A stretch of 64,000 nt of DNA from Sediminicola sp037203765 (GTDB lineage: Bacteria > Bacteroidota > Bacteroidia > Flavobacteriales > Flavobacteriaceae). Positions 24,343-31,802 of the stretch are shown here, piece by piece. Numbering within the stretch: position 1 is the stretch's first letter; every line of letters starts with the position of its first letter. A program made the translations under genes and the position numbers. The DNA is taken from the NCBI RefSeq assembly GCF_037203765.1, contig NZ_JBBCAS010000003.1, positions 348,939 through 412,938 of the forward strand. Direction: 5' to 3'. The notes under the pieces were generated by a model. The model did not search any database and was not told the DNA's origin. It saw nothing but the letters and a program-made list of their open reading frames with translations.

Positions 24343-24377
24343 AAAAAAAAAACCAACCGTCTAGGTTGGTTTTTTTT
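24343..24377. terminator. Bidirectional Rho-independent terminator
   Basis: AAACCAACC and GGTTGGTTT form a tight hairpin flanked by an A-run on the left and a T-run on the right, so it works on both strands, between the ArsC-like gene and the convergent AraC gene. Confidence 0.88.
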
Positions 24378-24395
24378 GAAGATGAATTAACCAAA

Positions 24396-25418
24396 TTAAC
24401 CTGTAATGGCCAATGTATTCTGATGATCTTGGTATTGCTTTGGACTGCAGTTATACTTTTCTTTGAAAATTTTTGAAAAATAACTTCTGCTGGTAAGTCC
24501 AACGGTATATACGACCTCTGAGATATTTAAATCTGTTGTTTTGATCAAGTGTTCTGCAGCTTCCACACGTACGTTTCTGATGAAATCGGTTACTGTTCTA
24601 TCGTGCATTAATTTAAACCCTTCCTGCAATTTGGCAGGGGATAGGCCAGATTTGTTGCTGAGGTACTTTAAAGTGTATTGAATTTCAGGATAATTTTTTA
24701 TGAACTCTGAAATTTCGCGCACATCTTCCATTTCCCTTTTCGAAAGTGACCCTCGGTTACTTTCCATGCTTTCCAAGTCGTCCGAGTGCTGTTGGATTTC
24801 CATGGCCAAGATCATGTGTACTATTCCTTCAATCAACAGGCTTCTAACAATTCCTTTTTGGGTGATTGCTGCAAGTTGTTGAATTTTATCCGCAATTCTA
24901 AGATTGTACGACCCGGTATAAATGAAGTTGCCTTTTTCCTTTTTTGGAAAGAAAGTCTCCGTTAAACTGGCATTCAGTTTATGGTAAGAAAGGGATTTTT
25001 CGTCTGTACTTACAACAATGGTGGATATTTTATAGTGTACATCTTTTTTGAAATGAAATACATTATTGTTATCCGAATTGGTGGTTACAATTCCGGTCTG
25101 AAATTTTTCCAATTTCGTTTTCTCCCCTTCAACACCAAAACTATGTACTAGGTGTCCTTTGGAACAATAAGCGAAATAGATAGGACTGGAATTTATGGTG
25201 CTGTTCACCAACAGGATATCATTTTTGAAAACAATATCAAATTCAATATAAGAGATGCTCCCTTTAAATGTAATACCACGAATTATGCCTTCTCCCTTTT
25301 CATTGTTCACCGTTAGGATTTCCTCATCGGAGTTATGCGTAATATCCCCTCCAAAATAATTTTGAAGGTCTAGGAACATATTATTAAGATTTGTTGTTTT
25401 AAGATGTATGACTTTCAT
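24396..25418 (-). CDS. AraC-family transcriptional regulator
   Basis: A 340-residue regulator. The C-terminal AraC domain (about 235-335) has two helix-turn-helices: YLSNKSGLSPAKLQEGFKLMHDRTVTDFIRNVRVE, then TTDLNISEVVYTVGLTSRSYFSKIFKEKYNCSPKQYQ. The N-terminal 230 residues are beta-rich and resemble ligand-sensing domains of this family but show no specific match. No target gene is obvious nearby. A DNA-binding role is certain; effector and regulon are unknown. Confidence 0.9.
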   Translation of the reverse strand: MKVIHLKTTNLNNMFLDLQNYFGGDITHNSDEEILTVNNEKGEGIIRGITFKGSISYIEFDIVFKNDILLVNSTINSSPIYFAYCSKGHLVHSFGVEGEKTKLEKFQTGIVTTNSDNNNVFHFKKDVHYKISTIVVSTDEKSLSYHKLNASLTETFFPKKEKGNFIYTGSYNLRIADKIQQLAAITQKGIVRSLLIEGIVHMILAMEIQQHSDDLESMESNRGSLSKREMEDVREISEFIKNYPEIQYTLKYLSNKSGLSPAKLQEGFKLMHDRTVTDFIRNVRVEAAEHLIKTTDLNISEVVYTVGLTSRSYFSKIFKEKYNCSPKQYQDHQNTLAITG

Positions 25419-25552
25419 GATAATGTTTTTAAAGTTGACATTGATACCCGACTTTGCGGTTTAAGATTCTATAATCATTCAGGCTTTTAATTGGCCTTCG
25501 TTTTGATACTCGTTACTTTTTAAAGCAGCTATAATATGCAATTAGGTTGAAC

Positions 25553-25699
25553 CTATTTGTCCAAATTAGTGTCCATATTGGCGTGCTGGTTGGTCATACC
25601 CATAATAAAATTGTCAGGCATACTTTTAGTATTGACCTCTCTTTTTCGTACTTGGCCAACTCTGGCAAATTGTTGTAGATTATCTAAATACTTATCCAT
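25553..25699 (-). CDS. 48-residue hypothetical protein
   Basis: On the minus strand an ATG at 25699 opens a 48-codon hydrophilic frame (starts MDKYLDNLQQFARVGQVRKRE). The upstream sequence is AT-rich and could hold a promoter. There is no recognised domain; judged on its composition only. The gap 25700-26077 to its right holds no convincing gene, repeat or hairpin. Confidence 0.35.
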   Translation of the reverse strand: MDKYLDNLQQFARVGQVRKREVNTKSMPDNFIMGMTNQHANMDTNLDK

Positions 25700-26077
25700 G
25701 ATTCAATTATTTATTGTGTTAGAGACTATCTTTTATTTGATAATGTCAAAATTCGGTAAAAAGAGAGCCTTAGCTCTTACACAATTATTTTTTTCTGTTA
25801 CATAATTATATAAGTCATCTGAAAATTATATAACATATATTGGATAAATACGAGACGGGAGGGAAGCTTTAAGGGGCAGTTACCGTTACAACTTCAGGTA
25901 AGAATATTAAATAAATGACTGATAATGAGCGGTTTGTGGTCTACGATAGGTTATAGATACATAGGGTAAGAGGGGAGTTTCTTGGAAATACGGTTTGTTA
26001 TACCATTATATATAGGTACAGCCTAAACCTGGGTATGACCATCGGACGTAGTAAAGAAAATATAAAATGGAGCTAAA
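25700..26077. other. Gene-free AT-rich stretch
   Basis: About 380 bp between the 48-codon frame and the response regulator. I see no gene, terminator or strong palindrome. A TGATAATGTCA at 25739 has one base fewer between the half-sites than the boxes of the left region and is not counted. Confidence 0.5.
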
Positions 26078-26524
26078 TCACAACCTTAATAAAAAGTTTT
26101 CTTTGTTCAGGTTGGAAGTATTGTATTGCCAGTTTATCTGAAGCACTTTTTCAATGGCATCCTTCAATTTTGTAAAACTATTGGGTTTGTTGATATAAAT
26201 GTTTGCTCCATAAACAAAGGTATCCTCAATATCTTTTTCAGAGGAGGATGTTGAATAGATGGCAACAGACATGGAATCCAGGGCATTATTCTCCCTGATT
26301 TCCTTTAAACATTGGATACCATTTTTAACGGGCATGTTCAAGTCAAGGAAAACTACCTGGGGCAAAATAACGTTGGGTAGGTTTAAATAATCCATAAGTT
26401 CCTGTCCATTGGTAAACAAGGAAAGCTTAGTTTGAATTTTTATTTCGTCGATGGCTTCTTTAAATAGGAATCTGTCATCTTCATCATCATCCGCCAATGC
26501 AACATTTAGGGTTTGTAGGTTCAT
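26078..26524 (-). CDS. Single-domain response regulator (CheY-like)
   Basis: A 148-residue receiver domain without output domain. The acidic triad DDDEDD is near residue 12, the phosphoacceptor is in VVFLDLNMPVKNG (about D62), the conserved S/T in AIYSTSS and the lysine in NKPNS. The phylum has many such Rcp1-like regulators paired with PAS histidine kinases. It lies 11 bp after the AraC-domain gene on the same strand, so they may act together. The kinase is not adjacent; the PAS kinase at 36708 is one candidate. Confidence 0.9.
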   Translation of the reverse strand: MNLQTLNVALADDDEDDRFLFKEAIDEIKIQTKLSLFTNGQELMDYLNLPNVILPQVVFLDLNMPVKNGIQCLKEIRENNALDSMSVAIYSTSSSEKDIEDTFVYGANIYINKPNSFTKLKDAIEKVLQINWQYNTSNLNKENFLLRL

Positions 26525-26535
26525 GTATGTTCAAT

Positions 26536-27105
26536 TTAGGAATTAGATCTAAGACTGCCATTGACACGACGTCTCTGAATTATTTTTTGAAAAGTAGATG
26601 GGGTTAGCCCAGTGGTTTTCTTAAATTGATAAGATAAGTGTGCCACACTGCTATAATTCAGTTGGTATGCTATTTCAGTTAAAGTATAATCGTTGTTAAT
26701 AATTAAAGATTTTGCGTGGTCTATTTTTTTTAGGATCACAAAATTCTCAATGGAAGAATAAGTAACCTCCGAAAAAACATTCGACAGATAAACATACGAA
26801 TAATTCAGCTTTTCAGATAGATAACTTGAAACTTTATAGTTTTTTGCTTGTTCATCATGAAGAATCATATTAGTGATGGTCTCCTTGATGCGCTGTACCA
26901 AGGCACTTTTTTGATCATCGATGATTTCGATCCCATAAGGGGACAATGAGGCTATGAGCTTGTTCCTCTGGTCTGCAGACAATGGGCGTTCAAACTCTAT
27001 TTCACCAAGACCATGTAAGCTATACGGTATAGAGAGTGCTGCCAATTGTTCCTGTAAAACCGCTTTACAGATGGTATTAAAATCGTATTTGACATGTAAC
27101 TTCAT
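26536..27105 (-). CDS. AraC-type DNA-binding protein, short form
   Basis: A 189-residue protein. The C-terminal half (about 85-180) is an AraC helix-turn-helix domain: VSSYLSEKLNYSYVYLSNVFSEV, then NNDYTLTEIAYQLNYSSVAHLSYQFKKTTGLTPSTFQ. The N-terminal 75 residues (HGLGEIEFERPLSADQRNKLIASLSPYGIEII) form a small alpha/beta domain often attached to this kind of AraC protein in Bacteroidota. It is 11 bp upstream of the receiver gene, a probable two-gene operon. Confidence 0.88.
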   Translation of the reverse strand: MKLHVKYDFNTICKAVLQEQLAALSIPYSLHGLGEIEFERPLSADQRNKLIASLSPYGIEIIDDQKSALVQRIKETITNMILHDEQAKNYKVSSYLSEKLNYSYVYLSNVFSEVTYSSIENFVILKKIDHAKSLIINNDYTLTEIAYQLNYSSVAHLSYQFKKTTGLTPSTFQKIIQRRRVNGSLRSNS

Positions 27106-27162
27106 CGGCCTCCCCAGTGTTTACAACGCATTGATGTAATAATCATGGACAAAAATGATTGT

Positions 27163-27360
27163 TCAACAATGCATTTGAGAATTCCGCAAAGATGGTTTTT
27201 TTTTTGGTAATAAATGCCATTGAACGGATTTTTCGTACCGTTTCTTCCTCTTAAGGGCCAATTGGTCCTGTAAATGTAAATGGGTATAGGTATTAAAGGA
27301 TTGATTCCTTTGTGTATCGGCCATAGATCTGGCAGGAAATTGAGGCGCGGTAAAAGCCAT
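27163..27360 (-). CDS. Possible 65-residue basic protein
   Basis: An ATG at 27360 opens a 65-codon frame rich in lysine, arginine and glutamine, with no known domain. It fills part of a 375-bp gap (27106-27480) that otherwise shows nothing. The composition is compatible with a real small basic protein, but there is no independent support. Confidence 0.3.
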   Translation of the reverse strand: MAFTAPQFPARSMADTQRNQSFNTYTHLHLQDQLALKRKKRYEKSVQWHLLPKKKPSLRNSQMHC

Positions 27361-27480
27361 ATTTCAGTGGCTACGTTTTAAATTTCAGGTTTGGATTTGT
27401 CTTGGACAACTACGCTGATAATTTATTGGGGAAGGGATAATTTTGAGTAACCGCTGTTAATGGAAAATGTAGTCCTCGTG

Positions 27481-27798
27481 TTAGGACTTATCGTTTTTTC
27501 TCGGAATTTCCTTGAAAAAATCTGCAGCTTCAAGATTTGCGGTAGGACCATAACCCATGAGATAGGTTCCTTTTTTGCCATCTACAGTTTCCAGGACATA
27601 TAATATAGAAAGGTCGGAAGGGTTGCTCATACCTTCGTATCGGTGTTCGGCGACTATGAAAATGTCTTTTGGGGCATATTCTATTTTTGAATCAACATCC
27701 ACCAAATTACCATTATTAAATCTATAGCTGGCGGTATATCCTTTCTTCTGGTATTCCTCAATTAAGTTTCTCTCGTTTTTTGCTATTTCCTCGTTCAT
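27481..27798 (-). CDS. Small conserved Bacteroidota protein
   Basis: A 105-residue cytosolic protein. The order KKGYTASYRFNNG, then AEHRYEGMSNPSDLSILYVLET-x-DGKKGTYLMGYGP, is one I know from a widespread small family in Flavobacteria whose members are often labelled phosphoribosylpyrophosphate synthetase. That label has no visible basis here (no PRPP-binding loop, far too short). Real function unknown. It is probably monocistronic. Confidence 0.7.
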   Translation of the reverse strand: MNEEIAKNERNLIEEYQKKGYTASYRFNNGNLVDVDSKIEYAPKDIFIVAEHRYEGMSNPSDLSILYVLETVDGKKGTYLMGYGPTANLEAADFFKEIPRKNDKS

Positions 27799-27833
27799 CG
27801 GTATTTTCTAAAGGTTATTATTAAAGATAAAGA

Positions 27834-27869
27834 AAAGCGGACAGCTCTTGGAAGTCGAGCTGTCCGTTT
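27834..27869 (-). terminator. Rho-independent terminator of the acidic lipoprotein gene
   Basis: CGGACAGCTC and GAGCTGTCCG form a perfect 10-bp stem with a 9-nt loop; on the minus strand CTTTTCTTT follows. It lies 26 bp after the stop of the gene at 27895. Confidence 0.8.
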
Positions 27870-27894
27870 CCGTATTTCGGGGGAACTTTACTGT

Positions 27895-28110
27895 TTAGTT
27901 ATCGTCCGTGGCGTCATCAATTTCGTCTTCCACTTCCTGTGCACCCTCTTCGATTTCATCGCCTACTTCTTCAGCGCCTTCCTCAATGTCATTGCCTACT
28001 TCTTCAATGCCATCTTCTATTTTTTCTCCGGTGTTCTTTTCTTCTCTGCAACTAGTAAGTGAAAGACTAGCTACTAGAAGAAACATGAGCAATAAATTTG
28101 ATTTTTTCAT
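27895..28110 (-). CDS. Small acidic lipoprotein with 11-residue repeats
   Basis: A 71-residue lipoprotein. The signal peptide ends in a lipobox LTSC (cysteine near residue 21). The mature part is made of three 11-residue repeats, IEDGIEEVGND, IEEGAEEVGDE, IEEGAQEVEDE, and an acidic tail. The hendecad pattern with almost only D/E as charged residues suggests an extended amphipathic helix, as in LEA/YtxH-like stress proteins; this is inference. It is followed on the same strand by its own terminator and preceded by the DUF1328 gene. Confidence 0.8.
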   Translation of the reverse strand: MKKSNLLLMFLLVASLSLTSCREEKNTGEKIEDGIEEVGNDIEEGAEEVGDEIEEGAQEVEDEIDDATDDN

Positions 28111-28129
28111 ACGTGTTCGTTTATTATGG

Positions 28130-28291
28130 TTAAATTTTTTTCCTTCCTGATATCAATGAGACTACGAATAAGATCAAGAAAATAAAGAATAGAATTTTGG
28201 CTATACTAGCCGCTCCCGCAGCTATGCCTCCAAATCCGAAGATTGCGGCTACAATTGCAAGAATTACGAATGTTACTGTCCAACGAAGCAT
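28130..28291 (-). CDS. DUF1328 small membrane protein
   Basis: A 53-residue protein with two hydrophobic segments: MLRWTVTFVILAIVAAIFGFGGI, then GAASIAKILFFIFLILFVVSLI, and a basic end GRKKI. This is the plan and wording of the DUF1328 (YtjA) family, usually found among stress-induced envelope genes. It lies 19 bp upstream of the acidic lipoprotein on the same strand, so the two are probably one transcript. Confidence 0.85.
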   Translation of the reverse strand: MLRWTVTFVILAIVAAIFGFGGIAAGAASIAKILFFIFLILFVVSLISGRKKI

Positions 28292-28544
28292 AATATTTGT
28301 TTTTAATTAATAGATAGTTGTTTTTTTTTAGGAATACTTTTGGTTTTTCCTATATTCCAAAGATCAGGAACTTTGAGAAATCCTTCTGATCCTATCCGTT
28401 TAAATTTTAGCTCATTAGCCGCTACAAGAAGTAATAACCTACCGGAAGGGTTTATGGGAAACTATTTTCAATATCAAACATATATTATTTAATAGCGGGC
28501 TTTTGATACCCTGTAGCGATCAGGGCAAGGAAAAGTTCCTGGAC

Positions 28545-29255
28545 TCATGAGTAACTGAGTGGAAGAGTTTCATAAAATACGGGATCCAACATGCTCTTGT
28601 ATTTTATGTTCCGATAATAGAATTCTTTGGCTATGGGGTATGCGGTAAATTTTGGCTGTTGGTTGTATGCCAGGAGACGTTCCATGTCCGATACTTGAAA
28701 TTTGTTTTCAAGCCAGTTGTTGGCATGTTCTTTAGGAACAATCAAGGGTGCTATCTCCCCAAGATTTTGGATTTTTGGGCTGATGCCATTACTGCCCTTT
28801 CCAATGAGCAGCGAGGTGGTCAGGAACCCATCGTTCAAGGTTGTATAAATGCCTCCCATATAAAAAGGTTGTTTGTTGGGGAGATGCACATAATAGGGAT
28901 AAAGTTCTCCCTGGTGCAAATGGGAAACGAAATATCCTGTTACTACAACAAGACAACGTTTAAAATGGAGTCCTTTAAATGGTAAGGTATTGCCGTATGT
29001 GTGTTCCAAGGGGGTATTGAGCGTATTCTCTAATTGCTGGTAGGTGCTCCATTCCCCAGTGTAATGTGTAGGCAACATGCCCCATATGGCAAAATCTACC
29101 ATGTTGGGATTTTCTTCTGTGATAACGCCAATTAACTCCTCGTCCATCCCATTGATAACGGAATTGGGCTCATGGAGTCGTGGATATTTAAAGTTAACAC
29201 CAAGTTCATTTTCTATAATACTGCGAGATGCTGTATTTGATACCTTGTAATACAT
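28545..29255 (-). CDS. SRAP-family protein without the catalytic residues
   Basis: A 236-residue protein with the SRAP (YedK/HMCES) scaffold: FAIWGMLPTHYTGEW corresponds to the MRWGLIPSW strand, KRCLVVVTGYFVSHLH to RRCLIPADGFYEW, YPYYVHLPNKQPFYMGGIY to PYYI...GLW, and a terminal APLIV to MPVIL. The hallmark cysteine 2 that captures abasic sites is replaced (MYYKVSN instead of MCGR), the NAR-E motif is not conserved, the glutamate of FYEW is a valine, and the H of the H-RMP motif is absent. It therefore cannot form the usual DNA-protein crosslink. Confidence 0.75.
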   Translation of the reverse strand: MYYKVSNTASRSIIENELGVNFKYPRLHEPNSVINGMDEELIGVITEENPNMVDFAIWGMLPTHYTGEWSTYQQLENTLNTPLEHTYGNTLPFKGLHFKRCLVVVTGYFVSHLHQGELYPYYVHLPNKQPFYMGGIYTTLNDGFLTTSLLIGKGSNGISPKIQNLGEIAPLIVPKEHANNWLENKFQVSDMERLLAYNQQPKFTAYPIAKEFYYRNIKYKSMLDPVFYETLPLSYS

Positions 29256-29486
29256 AGCGAATACATTACTTTGTTGGGTATCCTTGGTATTTGCATTCCA
29301 TGGATATACCCTAATTATTCTAAATCTTCCAAAACGGCTACAATTTAAATTTGGCTTTGATTTTAATTAATTGTTTGGTAAGAATTTCAGTGGGGGGGAG
29401 GAACTATAGTTTTTTCTTTGGTCATGCCAAACTTGGATTGACCTTTTCAATTAAAAGGATTTTTACTTCTAGAGTTCCTTTTTACG

Positions 29487-29798
29487 TTATAACGCAACCT
29501 TGTTTCCTTTCTTCAGTTCAAAAATTTTACTCTTTAAATGATTGATAGAGGAAGTATTTTCACTGTGACTTCCAGCATAGGAAAATCCTAATTTCCCACT
29601 GATGAAATTTTGTTTTGCAGATATTTTTGAATTTACCGGAACAGGTTCCATTGGTTTCTTTTTGTTGTCTTTGATCCGGTATAAATCATAGTCTTCATTA
29701 TCCACTTCTGGGACAAAGAGTTTTTCCAAAAGGATAAATAATATCAAGCCAAGGGCAAAACCGCAAGCAAAAATGGAGATCATTTGAATAGTGTTCAT
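29487..29798 (-). CDS. Membrane-anchored hypothetical protein
   Basis: A 103-residue protein with an N-terminal transmembrane segment (MNTIQMISIFACGFALGLILFILLEKLF) and a hydrophilic tail, probably cytoplasmic or periplasmic with one anchor. The ATG at 29798 is preferred over a TTG two codons upstream. No known domain. It is read 49 bp after the gene at 29847, possibly as part of the same transcript. Confidence 0.55.
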   Translation of the reverse strand: MNTIQMISIFACGFALGLILFILLEKLFVPEVDNEDYDLYRIKDNKKKPMEPVPVNSKISAKQNFISGKLGFSYAGSHSENTSSINHLKSKIFELKKGNKVAL

Positions 29799-29846
29799 CG
29801 TCAAGTTTTTGGTAGATCGTTAATAGTTAAATAGACCTTGTTATTA

Positions 29847-30227
29847 TTATATTGTTGTACTATGGGAAGGATATAGATTGGTGCCTACTAAGTGCTCGTA
29901 TTGGAACAATAGTTTTTCAACTTCCTCTTTTAAGCGCATAATCTGTATTCCCCATTTGGTCCTGTCATGGATTACTGTATCCAGTTCTTTGACCATATGC
30001 TTAATCCTTTCCCCATTTTTATCTTCCTTCCTTAACAAGGAGGGGAATGGGCTATTGTTAGACTCTTTAAAATGAGAAGCACTTACGTAACAATACACGT
30101 CGACTTCATTTTGAAATTCCTCCACCAACCTGTTTATTTTAAGGCTATCTGCAGATTCATCGGATAACTCTTCCAATAGAAATCTGAATTTGTGGTGATA
30201 GGCCAATAAGGTTTCTGCGCTTTCCAT
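29847..30227 (-). CDS. Helical hypothetical protein
   Basis: A 126-residue helical, charged cytosolic protein with no signal peptide or recognised motif. Its size and helical pattern recall the coiled-coil proteins at 5044 and 20434, but no shared sequence words support homology. It probably forms a small operon with the membrane-anchored protein that follows. Confidence 0.55.
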   Translation of the reverse strand: MESAETLLAYHHKFRFLLEELSDESADSLKINRLVEEFQNEVDVYCYVSASHFKESNNSPFPSLLRKEDKNGERIKHMVKELDTVIHDRTKWGIQIMRLKEEVEKLLFQYEHLVGTNLYPSHSTTI

Positions 30228-30524
30228 AGGTTTTCAATTTTCCAACCGTTTAAAACGGCTTCCATGTAAACATTTCTTCACACTTGTACACTACAAATTT
30301 AAGTGAGTGACCCAGGGGAAGGGTGCTCATATAGATTTAAGATTAACCCAATCATCGAAATGTCAGTGATCATTGAAAGAATCAATTTTTAAACGATTAG
30401 GATCAACACGAAAAGCTGTAAAGGCCTAATTTTATTGGTAAGATGAAACATTGGACCCAACTGTGTCGGATCAGAAAACAGTGAATTCCAGTTGGTATTT
30501 CAGATTTTAATTAACAATTACAAT

Positions 30525-30707
30525 ATGCAGGAAAAAGAAAACGACAGTAAAACAGAATTTATCAAAGAAGAGGAAGATAATACACAACAGTTTATCCTCC
30601 AGAAAAATTCAAAGACAAAGATGGCGATTTTAATTATTTCCATCTTTTTAGTCATACTAATTGGTGGTATAGTGATATCAGGACTGTTTTTTGGTGAAGC
30701 ATCATAA
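30525..30707 (+). CDS. Small tail-anchored membrane protein
   Basis: A 60-residue protein: an acidic hydrophilic first part (MQEKENDSKTEFIKEEEDN) then a single hydrophobic segment MAILIISIFLVILIGGIVISGLFF at the C-terminus. The start at 30525 is preferred over a GTG/ATG frame start 33 bp upstream that adds unrelated residues. It is followed by a strong terminator. Function unknown. The 297 bp upstream of it contain nothing clear. Confidence 0.5.
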   Translation: MQEKENDSKTEFIKEEEDNTQQFILQKNSKTKMAILIISIFLVILIGGIVISGLFFGEAS

Positions 30708-30734
30708 CTATAAAAATTGATAGCAAGCCTTATT

Positions 30735-30775
30735 GGGCATCCCGTACTTTTGTTGGTAAAGGATGCCCTTTTTTA
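30735..30775 (+). terminator. Rho-independent terminator
   Basis: GGGCATCC pairs with GGATGCCC across an 18-nt loop and is followed by six T. It ends the transcript of the small membrane protein. Confidence 0.8.
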
Positions 30776-30810
30776 TTGCTATTTTCAATGAAAGGGATGA
30801 TTTTCAGATA

Positions 30811-31416
30811 TTACGGGTTCCAGGTATTGTGATAGGCAAAATTGGATTGGGGCATTCTGGTCCTTTCCTTGGTTTCTTCCTTTTGTAATGCCGGTGGTAA
30901 ACTTTCCAATTCCCCCCCATAATAGCCTAATGCTATCGCTGTACTCACACAATAACCCTCAGGTACATTAAAATCTTGCTGCGCTTTCTCCCATGCAATT
31001 TCGGACATTTGATGAAGGGCAATGCCCATGTATTGTGCCTGAATGGTCATATTTCCCAAACTAAGGCCTAGGTCCAACATGGCACGTGGATTATCCTTGT
31101 TTTCCCTATCTTTCTCCTTGTAGATCGCTAGCACAAGGGTCGGAGCATTGGATGCCCATTTTTTGTTATAGTCACTTAAACAATCAAATATTTTACTATA
31201 CCCTTCGGACCCCTTGAATGCGTATATAAAACGCCATGGCTGTTCATTTTTATGGCTGGAGGCCCATCGGGCAGCCTCAAATATTTTCTTGAGATTGCCT
31301 TGGGTAATATGTTCGTTCCTGAAGGCCCTAGGACTCCAACGTTGCTTTAAAAGGGCAAAAATTTCGTGATCTGTTTCGGCAATATTGTGTAATCGAACTT
31401 GTTCTTCCTCTGTCAT
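30811..31416 (-). CDS. Nitroreductase-family flavoprotein
   Basis: A 201-residue FMN-dependent nitroreductase: RWSPRAFRNEHIT and FEAARWASSHKNEQPWRFIYA are the FMN-binding start, APTLVLAIYKEK the next strand, MLDLGLSLGNMTIQAQYMGIALH the dimer-interface helix, and ALGYYGG the C-terminal element. These enzymes reduce nitro groups or quinones with NAD(P)H; the substrate is not predictable. It stands alone. Confidence 0.92.
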   Translation of the reverse strand: MTEEEQVRLHNIAETDHEIFALLKQRWSPRAFRNEHITQGNLKKIFEAARWASSHKNEQPWRFIYAFKGSEGYSKIFDCLSDYNKKWASNAPTLVLAIYKEKDRENKDNPRAMLDLGLSLGNMTIQAQYMGIALHQMSEIAWEKAQQDFNVPEGYCVSTAIALGYYGGELESLPPALQKEETKERTRMPQSNFAYHNTWNP

Positions 31417-31802
31417 TTGTCAAATCTTTTGCTGTTACTAGTAGTTCTGTTTACTTATTGTCCTTATGAATTGGTTGTCCTTGTGTATCGGTTTGGGTTG
31501 GGTTTAGTTGTTAATCCTTTTTTCAATCAGATTCATGTAAATTGTGATTGATGTATTGTGGCCGCCATCAAGGCGCTAAATTATATTTCCATTCCCATAG
31601 GGATTGATTCAATAACTAATTTTATTGATTCTTTTAAGTTTCCAAGCTACCGTAAATGCTTAAATTTTGGTTCGTGTCAAGGAAATGATCTTTTGCGATA
31701 ATCTATGATCTTCCCAAGATTTATTATTGCAGGTACATATTTGGGCTTAATAACCAAGAGCCCAAGATGAATGGGAAAAACCAATAACTCTAATCTCTAT
31801 TT
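31417..31802. other. Gap before the barrel lipoprotein gene
   Basis: 386 bp without a gene. The only structure noted is an inverted repeat TTGGGCT-N11-AGCCCAA at 31741-31765, 37 bp before the ATG, in what is probably the leader of the next gene. A possible -7 (CATATTTG) overlaps its left edge. Confidence 0.4.

Noticed and set aside
25739..25749. TGATAATGTCA resembling the regional box
   Set aside because: The half-sites are separated by three bases and not four, and there is no gene with a -7 element at the right distance.
25557..25805. 82-codon plus-strand frame in the gap after the AraC gene
   Set aside because: It covers the minus-strand 48-codon frame, has an uneven composition and no domain; the sequence looks non-coding.
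30370..30390. TGATCATTG and nearby ATCA words upstream of the small tail-anchored protein gene
   Set aside because: The half-sites do not fit the N4 spacing and no -7 element lies at 29.5 bp.
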